Origin: an uncultured Gemmatimonadota bacterium
GTDB lineage: Bacteria > Gemmatimonadota > Gemmatimonadetes > Gemmatimonadales > GWC2-71-9
Assembly (NCBI GenBank): GCA_946887295.1
Contig: CAMPKP010000148.1
Location: 1 to 8,183 of the forward strand
Length of the DNA stretch: 8,183 bases
Reading direction: 5' to 3'
Each line of letters begins with the position of its first letter. The stretch's first letter is position 1. The position numbers and the translations under genes are program-made. The notes below the pieces were generated by a model that ran no database searches, was not told where the DNA came from, and worked only from the letters and a program-made list of their open reading frames with translations. Of this stretch, positions 1 through 6,630 are shown in pieces.

Positions 1-8
1 TTCCAGAG

Positions 9-80
<72 letters not shown>

Positions 81-90
81 GAATGGGGGA

Positions 91-118
91 ATGTTAGAGC
101 GGCTCCCGGAAGAGTCAA
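91..118 (-). promoter_or_regulatory. Sigma70-like promoter for tRNA-Gly
   Basis: On the minus strand a TTGACT -35 element (118-113) is followed by a 16-nt spacer and a TAACAT -10 element (96-91). The -35 matches five of six consensus bases and the -10 matches four of six. The last -10 base is 10 nt before the mature tRNA 5' end, so transcription would start about 3-4 nt upstream of the tRNA, a typical short leader for RNase P processing. The whole promoter fits between the phhA stop codon and the tRNA. This is inferred from sequence; housekeeping promoters of this phylum may differ from the E. coli consensus. Confidence 0.62.
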
Positions 119-124
119 GCGGCC

Positions 125-1045
125 CTACTTGGCCCGAGACGCCTCCAGAAAGCTCCGGAGATCCGGCTCGCTCACGGCCGGCTCGCCGGGAGCCACGTTG
201 TTCAGGCGCCCCTCGCGCATCCAGCGCTCCAGCTCGCCCACCAGCTCGAAGAGATGGTCGAACGAGTCCACGATGAAGAGCAGCGGCTGGTAGTGATCGA
301 TCTCGAAGGACTGGTTGATCACCCACTCGAGCTGGAGAGGATAGCGCTGCACCTCGGGCGAGTCGATCGAATGGGCGATCTCGCCGTAGGAGCTGAGCAG
401 GCCGCTGCCGTAGACCCTCAGCCCCCCCTGCCCCCGCATCAGGCCGAACTCGATGGTGAACCAGAAGAACCGGGCCAGCGCCTGGAAGATGCTGCTCACC
501 CGGCGGATCTTCTCCTCCTCATCCGCGATGCCGGCCGCGATCTCCGCCGCGGTGTGGGCGCAGTCGCCGAAGCGCACCAGGGTGTCCGCGAAGGCCCGGT
601 CGGTGTGCATCGGCACGTGGCCGGCGATGTCGTGGAAGATGTCCGGCTCGGGCAGGTAGTCGAGCGTCGCGCCGTCGCGGATGGTGATGGTGGTCGGGAA
701 CTCGCGGTTCCGCAGGCAGTCGAAGAACAGGAAGGAGGGAACGTACCCGCTCACCGGCTTGGCCTGGAATCCCGTGAGCGGGCTGAGAAATCGGTTCACG
801 TCCTCCAGCCGCGGCACCCGCTGGGGATCGAGACAGAGACTCTCGATCCCCTGGAGAAACCGCGGATTGGCGTAGCGGCGCCAGCGGTCCTCCATCCGGG
901 TGAACAGCCGCCGCCACGCGTCGTGATTGCCGGCGGAGTACAGCTCGTACGGCTGGTGGATGTAGAGCCGCCCTTCGGCCTGGGCCTGCTCGATGAAGGG
1001 CGCCCGCGTCGTCGTGAGTCCGCTGGTGGCCTGTACTCCCGCCAT
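125..1045 (-). CDS. phhA: Phenylalanine 4-monooxygenase (aromatic amino acid hydroxylase)
   Basis: The 306-aa product is an iron- and tetrahydropterin-dependent hydroxylase that would convert phenylalanine to tyrosine with O2 in the cytoplasm. It has only the catalytic domain, without the N-terminal ACT regulatory domain of animal enzymes. The family signature EPDIFHDIAGHVPM (residues 133-146) supplies iron ligands His138 and His143, and the third ligand is Glu199 in FFWFTIEFGL. The GSGLLSSYGE motif (213-222) and the YQPLLFIVDSF segment (252-262) also match the family. The His143-Glu199 spacing is 56 residues against about 40 in the human and Chromobacterium enzymes, so there is an insertion of roughly 15 residues, discussed as a finding. 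The ATG start is fixed by a strong Shine-Dalgarno AGGAGG 5 nt upstream. The gene follows the TPR gene by 27 nt and probably shares its transcript. No pterin-carbinolamine dehydratase, its usual partner for cofactor recycling, lies in the window. Tyrosine or tryptophan hydroxylation is possible but less likely in bacteria. Confidence 0.95.
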   Translation of the reverse strand: MAGVQATSGLTTTRAPFIEQAQAEGRLYIHQPYELYSAGNHDAWRRLFTRMEDRWRRYANPRFLQGIESLCLDPQRVPRLEDVNRFLSPLTGFQAKPVSGYVPSFLFFDCLRNREFPTTITIRDGATLDYLPEPDIFHDIAGHVPMHTDRAFADTLVRFGDCAHTAAEIAAGIADEEEKIRRVSSIFQALARFFWFTIEFGLMRGQGGLRVYGSGLLSSYGEIAHSIDSPEVQRYPLQLEWVINQSFEIDHYQPLLFIVDSFDHLFELVGELERWMREGRLNNVAPGEPAVSEPDLRSFLEASRAK

Positions 1046-1048
1046 GGT

Positions 1049-1056
1049 CTCCTCCT
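1049..1056 (-). promoter_or_regulatory. Strong ribosome binding site of phhA
   Basis: The minus strand reads AGGAGGAG, ending 3 nt before the phhA ATG; the core AGGAGG is 5 nt from the start codon. It is a near-perfect Shine-Dalgarno and the strongest one in the window, and it settles the phhA start. It lies just after a 14-bp tandem duplication, with which it shares its first three bases. Confidence 0.85.
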
Positions 1057-1081
1057 GACTACCTCTGCCTGACTACTTCTG
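1054..1081. repeat. 14-bp tandem duplication across the TPR gene stop codon
   Basis: On the plus strand 1054-1067 reads CCTGACTACCTCTG and 1068-1081 reads CCTGACTACTTCTG, two adjacent 14-bp units with one mismatch. The upstream unit in the direction of transcription encodes the last two codons (CAG AAG) and the TAG stop of the TPR gene. The second unit carries a second TAG in the intergenic spacer before the phhA ribosome binding site. It looks like a slippage duplication that lengthened the spacer by 14 nt. Confidence 0.8.
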
Positions 1082-2521
1082 CTTGTACCGCCACGCGGCG
1101 ATCCCGCTGCCCTGCGCGGTCGCCTTGAGCTCCTGGGTCTTCCCCGCCGGGAGCGCCGGCACCTGCACGTCCTGGCTGCCGACCACGGTGCCCTTGGCGT
1201 CGAGAAACTCCACCGCGATCGCGACCGGCGCCGGCGGGATGGCTTTCCCGGTCGGAGTCTGCGCCTCGCGGCCGGTGGCCGTCGCCGTCCAGTTCGCGGC
1301 GTTGGCTCCGGTGCTGAAGTCGGTCACCCGGATGTCCACGGGCAGCGCCAGCACCTTTTCCGCCACCTTCACGGCCTCGTCCACCTGCTTCGCCTGCTTG
1401 TACCCTTCGCCCACCAGCTTGAGCGAGTTCTCGTTGAGCGGCTCGAGAGCGGAGAGCTTCTGCGCCGTGGCGAGGAGCTTGGTCCCATCCTTCAGGGCCA
1501 GATACGTGTTCGACAGATTGAACAGCGCGTCGCGATTGTACGGCTCCGCCTGGGCCACCTTGGCGAACGCTTCGGCGGCCTCCGCGTACTTCTTGTCGTT
1601 GTAGAGATTGACGCCGACGTTCATCAGGTCGGCGGTACCGGCCCCGCCGCCCGGCGCGCCGCCCGGCGCGCTCGAGCCACCCGCCGCCACGATCTCCTGC
1701 TCCAGCGCCTGCGCCTTGTCCGCCTGACCCTGTCCGCGGTATGCCGCCGCCAGGCCGCGCTTGGCCTCGACGTCGCTGGGGACCCACTTGAGGTACTGCT
1801 CGAAGGCCGCCGCCGCCTCGGCATGCTTCTGCGCGTTGAGCAGCAGCGCGCCCCGGTTGAACGCCGACCGGTTCCGGATCTTCTGCTCGATGGTGTCGGA
1901 CACGGTCGCGCTCGCCTCGACCGCCTTGCCGTAGTATGCCGCCGCGCTGTCGGTCGCGCCCTGCTCGTTGAAGATGGCGGCCGCCTGGTAGTAGGCGATG
2001 GGGGACTTCCGGTAGACCACGCCCGCCTGGCGGTACAGCGCCAGCGCCGAGTCGAGATTCTTCTGCTCCTCGAAGCCGTTGCCGCCCTTGATCAGGGCGA
2101 CCCAGCCGTTGCGCCGATAACCGTCGATCTCCTTGGCGCACGCCGGAGCGAGCTTTTCCGCGCGGGTCAGCGCCGTGTCGGCGCCGTAGATGTCGCCCCG
2201 CTGCAGGTAGATCCGGCCGAGATAGTACCACGCCGCCGGATTCTGGTCCTGGCTGTTCTGGCGCATCGCCTCGAGCAGTACCCGCTCGCCGTTGTCGAGC
2301 GCGCGCTTGGCGTTCTCGGCGACGTCCGCCTCCACACCGGTCTTCAGATAGGTCGCGCCGCTGCTCACCTTGAAGTGGTTGGACTTCAGGCCGCAGTCGG
2401 GCGCCTGATAGCTGCTCGGCATCGACTTCGCGACTCGCTCGCTGATCACCCGCTCCTGTGCGTCGGCGCTGGCGGCGGCGAGAGAGAGAAACAGCACGGC
2501 AGACGCGATCGTCGCTTTCAC
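1073..2521 (-). CDS. Exported TPR-repeat protein, function unknown
   Basis: The 482-aa product begins with a signal peptide: Lys2, a hydrophobic run to about residue 18, and a likely cleavage after ASADA (residue 21), so it should act in the envelope or periplasm. The body is helical with tetratricopeptide repeats, the clearest at about 97-126 (WYYLGRIYLQRGDIYGAD), 140-173, 174-205, 219-249, 252-283, 299-327 (LYNDKKYAEAAEAF), 330-362 and 365-393. An Ala/Gly/Pro-rich linker (about 281-296), encoded partly by a 12-bp tandem repeat, separates two TPR blocks. The last 85 residues are beta-rich with a VAIAVEFLDAKGTVV segment that resembles FxLYD or similar Ig-like domains; that assignment is tentative. 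Such proteins are usually scaffolds for protein complexes and no catalytic motif is visible. The start is GTG, chosen because the signal peptide begins there and AAGGAG lies 9 nt upstream, within the end of larC. Only 3 nt separate it from the larC stop, so translation is probably coupled. Its substrate or partner cannot be named. Confidence 0.9.
   Translation of the reverse strand: MKATIASAVLFLSLAAASADAQERVISERVAKSMPSSYQAPDCGLKSNHFKVSSGATYLKTGVEADVAENAKRALDNGERVLLEAMRQNSQDQNPAAWYYLGRIYLQRGDIYGADTALTRAEKLAPACAKEIDGYRRNGWVALIKGGNGFEEQKNLDSALALYRQAGVVYRKSPIAYYQAAAIFNEQGATDSAAAYYGKAVEASATVSDTIEQKIRNRSAFNRGALLLNAQKHAEAAAAFEQYLKWVPSDVEAKRGLAAAYRGQGQADKAQALEQEIVAAGGSSAPGGAPGGGAGTADLMNVGVNLYNDKKYAEAAEAFAKVAQAEPYNRDALFNLSNTYLALKDGTKLLATAQKLSALEPLNENSLKLVGEGYKQAKQVDEAVKVAEKVLALPVDIRVTDFSTGANAANWTATATGREAQTPTGKAIPPAPVAIAVEFLDAKGTVVGSQDVQVPALPAGKTQELKATAQGSGIAAWRYKQK
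1646..1669. repeat. 12-bp tandem repeat (2 copies) coding an APGG linker
   Basis: The unit GCCGCCCGGCGC occurs twice without a mismatch on the plus strand. On the coding strand it gives the repeated Ala-Pro-Gly-Gly of the TPR protein linker (around residues 285-292). Because the unit is a multiple of three, a change in copy number would lengthen or shorten the linker without shifting the frame. It is the only clear coding tandem repeat I see in the window. Confidence 0.75.
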
Positions 2522-2524
2522 TCG

Positions 2525-3814
2525 TCACGACTCCTTGTTCGGGGTCACAGCCTTGGCGGCTCCGTCCGGACCCACCAGGCGGAGAGCCCGCTGGTGCAAG
2601 TCCCTTGCCACCTCATGGGCGGGTCGCCCAGTCCGGAGGGCAAGTGCCGCGACATCATCGTATTCCGGCTTCACGCGCGGGCCGTCGGGTGCATCCAAGA
2701 CCTTGACCCGCACGTTGATCCCTTCACCGGTGTCCACATCCACCTCGCGCCGGGGAAGGGTGTAGCGCTCCATGGTCTGGCGGCGAACGCCCGCCGTGGT
2801 GCTGTGACGGATGAAAGCCTCGGACACCCGGTCGGCCTCCCCGGGGGGCACCAGTGCCTCCGCCCGGAAGCCGATGCGGCCCTTCTTCATCTGCGTGGCC
2901 CACATCTGGACGTCGAGCGCTCCGGCCGCGAACAGCGCCTCCCGGAGCGGCTCCAGGTACTCGGGACTCAGGTCGTCGAGATCGGTGGAGACGACCACGA
3001 CCTCCCCGGCCTCACGCGCGGGCTCGGCGAGGATGAGTCGGAGCGCGTTCGGGTAGCCCTCCGGATCCCGACCGCCCGCGCCCCATGCCCCCGCGCCCAC
3101 GATGCGCCAGCGGGCCGGTGGGGCACCCGAGGAGAGCACCCGAAGCAGCACCGCGCCGGTCGGTGTCGTCGCCTCACCCACGACGGGGCCGCCGGTCGAG
3201 ATCTCGAGCCCCTCGAGCAGGACCGCCGTGGCCGGGGCTGGCACCGGAATCACCCCGTGCGCCGCACGCACCCAGCCGCTGCCCACGGCCACCGGCCGAT
3301 GGTAGATCCGGTCGATGCCCAGCTGCTCGAATCCCTCGATCGCGCCGACCACGTCCACCAGCGCGTCCATGGCTCCCACCTCGTGGAGCGCCACGTCCTC
3401 CGGGGCCACGCCGTGGACTCTCCCCTCGGCCTCGCCGAGCAGACGGAAGGCCCCCACGGCCCTGGTCCGGACCCACTCGGAGAGCGGCGCCCGCTCCAGG
3501 ATCCGGATGAGCTCGCCCACGTGGCGGTGCGGCGCATGGTGGTGGTCGTGCGAATGCGGGTGGGTGTGCGGCTCGTGGATCAGCTCGCTGGGAGGCTCGT
3601 GGGTACCGTCCGCCAGGGCGACGTTGACCTTCGTCGCCCGGACCCCACACCGGTCCACCTCCTCGATGCCGACGACGACGTCGGTGAGGCCGAGCCGCCC
3701 CGGAATCCCCTGGAGCCATTCCGCGGGCGCTCCGGCTGCGACGAGCGCGCCGAGCAACATGTCGCCGCTGATGCCCGCGGCTGGATCAAGGATGGCAAAG
3801 CGTCCATCGGACAT
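2525..3814 (-). CDS. larC: Nickel pincer cofactor biosynthesis protein LarC
   Basis: The 429-aa product matches LarC (the former DUF111 family), a CTP-dependent cyclometallase that inserts nickel into pyridinium-3,5-bisthiocarboxylic acid mononucleotide to complete the cofactor of lactate racemase-type enzymes. Diagnostic segments are DPAAGISGDMLLGAL (residues 10-24), HEVGAMDALVDVVGAIE (144-160), TDLDDLSPE (277-285) and MKKGRIG (309-315). Residues 80-98 are a histidine-rich stretch with 10 His in 19 residues, probably for nickel binding or storage. The length is that of full LarC; in Lactobacillus plantarum the same protein is produced from larC1/larC2 by a programmed frameshift, but here the frame is continuous. 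No larA, larB or larE is in the window. The ATG start gives the conserved N-terminus directly; upstream there is no good Shine-Dalgarno but an AT-rich TATTTATAAG block. The gene is followed after 3 nt by the TPR gene, whose ribosome binding site overlaps the final larC codons. Confidence 0.93.
   Translation of the reverse strand: MSDGRFAILDPAAGISGDMLLGALVAAGAPAEWLQGIPGRLGLTDVVVGIEEVDRCGVRATKVNVALADGTHEPPSELIHEPHTHPHSHDHHHAPHRHVGELIRILERAPLSEWVRTRAVGAFRLLGEAEGRVHGVAPEDVALHEVGAMDALVDVVGAIEGFEQLGIDRIYHRPVAVGSGWVRAAHGVIPVPAPATAVLLEGLEISTGGPVVGEATTPTGAVLLRVLSSGAPPARWRIVGAGAWGAGGRDPEGYPNALRLILAEPAREAGEVVVVSTDLDDLSPEYLEPLREALFAAGALDVQMWATQMKKGRIGFRAEALVPPGEADRVSEAFIRHSTTAGVRRQTMERYTLPRREVDVDTGEGINVRVKVLDAPDGPRVKPEYDDVAALALRTGRPAHEVARDLHQRALRLVGPDGAAKAVTPNKES
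2531..2536 (-). promoter_or_regulatory. Ribosome binding site of the TPR gene, inside larC
   Basis: The minus strand reads AAGGAG 9 nt before the GTG start of the TPR gene. These bases are the Lys-Glu codons that end LarC (Asn-Lys-Glu-Ser-stop). The overlap supports both the GTG start and translational coupling of the two genes. Confidence 0.7.
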
Positions 3815-3877
3815 AGACTTATAAATATGGCCGGGATCCCTGCTTCAAGCAATTCCGGCGGCCCTGGCCTCCCGGCG
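3815..3877 (-). promoter_or_regulatory. Glycosylase-larC gap: AT-rich promoter candidate and inverted repeat
   Basis: This 63-nt gap is the longest between protein genes here. Read on the minus strand it first holds a perfect 7-bp inverted repeat, GCCGGGA (3876-3870) and TCCCGGC (3836-3830), separated by 33 nt. It then has an AT-rich block ATATTTATAAG just before the larC ATG. TATTTA within this block sits 13 to 8 nt before the ATG, where a -10 box would lie if the larC transcript began at its start codon; I see no clear -35. The absence of a Shine-Dalgarno fits such a leaderless start. The inverted repeat followed by AT-rich sequence could instead be a weak terminator for the upstream unit, though it lacks a proper U-tract. 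Both readings are inference. Confidence 0.35.
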
Positions 3878-4777
3878 TCAGGACTTGAGGCGCTCCTCCA
3901 GCTCCTCGAGGCTTCGAGGCCAGTCCTCTCGCAGCAGCCGGGAGAGCGCCCGGTCTGCCAGGAGCCGACCTTCGGTCTGGCACAGCGGACAGTAGTTGGT
4001 CTCGTTCTCGGCGTACCGAATCCGCTGGATCGGAGTTCCGCACTCGGGGCAGGGCCGCCGGAATCGGCCGTGGGCCGCCATCCCGTCCCGGAACGCGGTG
4101 ACCTTCTCGGGAAGGCCGCCGCCGCTCTCCAGGCGCAGCCGATCGGTCCATTCGACGAGCACCGACCGGGTCGCACGGTACAGCCGCGCGGCCTCATCGT
4201 CGGAGAGCCGGCTGGTGAGGCGGAGTGGCGAGAGCCGTGCGCGGTGGAGAATCTCGTCCGAGTACGCGTTGCCGATCCCGCTGAAGAGCCGGGGATCGGT
4301 CAGCGCGCGCTTGAGGGTGTGGTTCTCGAGCCGGAGGCGCCGCACGAAGTCCGACTCCTCGGCTTCGAGAGGCTCGAGCCCGCCTCGGTCGAAAGCGGCG
4401 AGCGCGGATTCGCCGACCACCAGGTGCAGCGACGCGCGCCGCTTGGATCCCGCCTCGGTGAGGACGAGCGTTCCTTCCTCGAAGTCGAAGGCCGCGAGAC
4501 CGATCTTGCCGGGGGGCTTGGCGCCCGGGGCAGCCCAGCGAAGCCGGCCCGCGATCATGAGGTGAATGACGATGAACAGATCGCCTTCGAGACCCCACAC
4601 CAATCGCTTCCCCATGCGGCGCAGCAGCAGCACCCGTCGCCCCGCCGCCACCGACGGAGGCGGGTCCACCGTGCGGAGGACGAAGGGGCTGGCGAGCCGG
4701 ATGCCTTCCAGCCGGCGGCCCAGGATGCGGCGCTCGAGCGCCTCGAGGTAGACCACGACGTCGGGGAGCTCGGGCAC
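3878..4777 (-). CDS. Fpg/Nei-family DNA glycosylase (AP lyase)
   Basis: The 299-aa product belongs to the formamidopyrimidine-DNA glycosylase / endonuclease VIII family, which excises oxidised bases and cuts the abasic strand during base excision repair. The start is MPELPDVV: Pro2 is the catalytic nucleophile and Glu3 the helper acid. Lys57 (in RRMGKRL) matches the conserved beta-hairpin lysine. The helix-two-turn-helix signature [11 protein letters not shown] covers 167-177 with Asn170. A C-terminal zinc finger uses Cys243, Cys246, Cys263 and Cys266 (CPEC...CPLC). Two positions differ from classical Fpg: Asp6 replaces the usual Glu6, and Asn258 stands where the zinc-finger arginine that contacts the lesion phosphate is normally found (YAENETNYC). 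These differences mark a divergent subfamily, so I give no mutM or nei symbol and the preferred lesion is unknown. The GTG start lies 1 nt after the uvrC stop with only weak Shine-Dalgarno pairing, pointing to coupled translation with uvrC. Confidence 0.92.
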   Translation of the reverse strand: MPELPDVVVYLEALERRILGRRLEGIRLASPFVLRTVDPPPSVAAGRRVLLLRRMGKRLVWGLEGDLFIVIHLMIAGRLRWAAPGAKPPGKIGLAAFDFEEGTLVLTEAGSKRRASLHLVVGESALAAFDRGGLEPLEAEESDFVRRLRLENHTLKRALTDPRLFSGIGNAYSDEILHRARLSPLRLTSRLSDDEAARLYRATRSVLVEWTDRLRLESGGGLPEKVTAFRDGMAAHGRFRRPCPECGTPIQRIRYAENETNYCPLCQTEGRLLADRALSRLLREDWPRSLEELEERLKS

Positions 4778-4778
4778 G

Positions 4779-6599
4779 TCAGCTTCGAGTCTGCAGATGC
4801 TCGAGCACCCGCTCGGCGAGCCGGGTGGAGAAACCCGGCACGGTGGCGAGCTCGGACACCGAGGCGGACTTCACCCCGGCGAGGCTGCCGAACCGCTCCA
4901 GCAGCAGCCTCCGCCGGTTCGGCCCCACACCGGGGATGTTGAGCAGCTCCGACGTGATCGTCCGCTGGGTGCGGCGCTTCCGGTTGTAGGCCAGCCCGAA
5001 GCGATGCGCCTCGTCGCGGATGCGCTGCAGCAGCCGGAGGGAGGGGCTCCGGCGGGACAGCCGCAGGCAGTCGGAGCGACCCGGCAGGAAGACCTCCTCG
5101 TCCCGCTTGGCGAGGCTGGCGAACTGGAGGCCCTCGAAGCCGAGGCGATCGGCGGCCTCGATCGCGGCATTGAGCTGCCCCTTGCCGCCGTCGATGAGGA
5201 TCAGATCGGGAATCGGCAGCTGCTCCTCGCGCCGGCGCGTGAGATAGCGGGTGACGACCTCCTGTATCGCCGCGAAATCGTCCTGCTGGCCGGGGCCTTC
5301 GATCTTGAACTTCCTGTACTCGCTCTTGCGTGGGCGCCCGGCCTCGAACCAGACCAGCGAGCCCACGGTATCCTTTCCCTGATTGTGCGAGATGTCGATA
5401 CAGACGAGGCTCCGCGGCACGGTGCTGAGCCCCAGGTCGCGGCCCAGCGCGTACACCGGGTCCTCGGCCCGCTCCTCGGTCTCGAACGACTCGATCCGGA
5501 GACTCTCCAGCAGGTGGCGCGCGTTGTGGTCCGCCAGCTCCAGCCAGCGCAGGGCGGTGCCCCGCTGGGGCACGATCCACTCGGAGTCCGGCAGCAGCTC
5601 GCGCAGAGCGTCCCAGTCGTCCGGCGGAAACGGGAGCACGATCCGCCGGGCCCGCGACTCCGCCGGGACGTAATAGCGCACCAGGAAGGCGCTGAGGATG
5701 GCCGGATCACTCTCCTCCTCGACCCCTTCGAGAAACCGGTGCTCCCGCCCGACCACGCGGCCCTCCCGCACTCTGATCAGGACCGCGACCGCGTCGTCGC
5801 CGTCGCGGGCGAAGCCGATGGCGTCCGCGTCGCCGGTGCCGATGACCTCGACCGCGACCGGCTCCTCCAGCTTCTCCAGCCACCGGAGCGCGTCGCGGAG
5901 CTCCCTGGCCCGCTCGTAGTTCTCCCTCTCGCTGGCGGCGATCATCGCCTCCCGCACCCGCCCTCGCAGGTCTCCGGTCTTTCCCTCCAGAAACTGGACC
6001 ACATCGTCCACCATGCGGCGGTAGTCCGGCTCGTCCTGCCATCCCATGCAGGGCGCCTGGCAGCGCCCGATGTGGTAGTCCAGGCAGGGCCGGTCGCGGC
6101 GCTCCTCCGGCAGCGTGTCGTGGCAGCTCCGGACGGTGTAGAGCCGCCGGATGATCGCCAGCGTGCGCCGCAGCTGACCCACGTCGGTATAGGGGCCGAA
6201 GTAGCGCGCTCCCGGAATGTTCCGCCGGCGGGTCACCAGCACGCGCGGGAACGGCTCGCCGACGGTGACTGCGATGGAGGGATAGCTCTTGTCGTCCTTG
6301 AGCCGGACGTTGAACCGCGGGCGATATTCCTTGATCAGGTTGTTCTCGAGGATGAGCGACTGCGCCTCGCTCGGCACCACGATCGTCTCCACGTCAGCGA
6401 TCAGGCGCTGCAGCAGCTGGTTCCTCGGACTGGTCGGAAAGTCCGTCGCGAAGTAGCTCCGCACCCGGCTCCGGAGGCGCTTGGCCTTGCCGACATACAG
6501 CACCTCGCCCCCGGCGTCCTTCCACAGGTAGACGCCGGGGCCCTCGGGCAGCGTGTCGAGCTTCCGTTGAAGCTGGTCGGGAAGTCCGGGAGTCGTCAT
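4779..6599 (-). CDS. uvrC: Excinuclease ABC subunit C (UvrC)
   Basis: The 606-aa product is the dual nuclease of nucleotide excision repair, which is recruited by UvrB on damaged DNA and cuts on both sides of the lesion. Domains in order: a GIY-YIG nuclease at about 16-97 (GVY at 22-24, YVG at 35-37, Glu85 in LENNLIK) for the 3' cut; a cysteine cluster Cys159, Cys172, Cys180 and Cys184, which in UvrC proteins binds an iron-sulfur cluster; a UVR motif for UvrB contact at about 205-242; an RNase H-like nuclease for the 5' cut with Asp402 in IDISH, Asp470 in [11 protein letters not shown] and His532 in DEAHRFGL; and tandem helix-hairpin-helix motifs at about 552-603 ([31 protein letters not shown]). 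All key residues are present and the length is normal. The frame stays open upstream into murJ, but the ATG at 6599 places the GIY-YIG domain at the usual distance from the N-terminus. Its Shine-Dalgarno is poor. murJ ends 31 nt upstream and the glycosylase gene starts 1 nt downstream. Confidence 0.97.
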   Translation of the reverse strand: MTTPGLPDQLQRKLDTLPEGPGVYLWKDAGGEVLYVGKAKRLRSRVRSYFATDFPTSPRNQLLQRLIADVETIVVPSEAQSLILENNLIKEYRPRFNVRLKDDKSYPSIAVTVGEPFPRVLVTRRRNIPGARYFGPYTDVGQLRRTLAIIRRLYTVRSCHDTLPEERRDRPCLDYHIGRCQAPCMGWQDEPDYRRMVDDVVQFLEGKTGDLRGRVREAMIAASERENYERARELRDALRWLEKLEEPVAVEVIGTGDADAIGFARDGDDAVAVLIRVREGRVVGREHRFLEGVEEESDPAILSAFLVRYYVPAESRARRIVLPFPPDDWDALRELLPDSEWIVPQRGTALRWLELADHNARHLLESLRIESFETEERAEDPVYALGRDLGLSTVPRSLVCIDISHNQGKDTVGSLVWFEAGRPRKSEYRKFKIEGPGQQDDFAAIQEVVTRYLTRRREEQLPIPDLILIDGGKGQLNAAIEAADRLGFEGLQFASLAKRDEEVFLPGRSDCLRLSRRSPSLRLLQRIRDEAHRFGLAYNRKRRTQRTITSELLNIPGVGPNRRRLLLERFGSLAGVKSASVSELATVPGFSTRLAERVLEHLQTRS

Positions 6600-6630
6600 A
6601 CCACGGGAATTTAACGGCGGGAGGGAGCCC

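Noticed and set aside
81..124. Rho-independent terminator after phhA
   Set aside because: No strong stem followed by a T-run can be drawn; the sequence is better explained as the tRNA promoter.
254..1072. A 272-codon plus-strand frame opposite phhA
   Set aside because: phhA on the minus strand has all catalytic motifs; this frame has none and no convincing ribosome binding site.
1059..2528. A 489-codon minus-strand frame overlapping the TPR gene in another phase
   Set aside because: Its product is an Arg/Gly-rich string without a signal peptide or domain, while the other frame gives a signal peptide and clear TPRs.
2525..3814. Programmed frameshift inside larC as in Lactobacillus plantarum
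   Set aside because: One uninterrupted frame covers both the N-terminal and C-terminal LarC domains, so no shift is needed.
1823..4942. A 1039-codon open frame on the plus strand, antisense to the TPR gene, larC and the glycosylase
   Set aside because: It overlaps three well-supported minus-strand genes, its protein is full of Arg, Pro, Gly and Ala with no domain pattern, and long antisense open frames are expected in GC-rich coding DNA with G/C third positions.
4797..6614. A 605-codon plus-strand open frame opposite uvrC
   Set aside because: It mirrors uvrC, has low-complexity His/Arg/Pro-rich composition and no recognisable motif; it is a codon-bias shadow.
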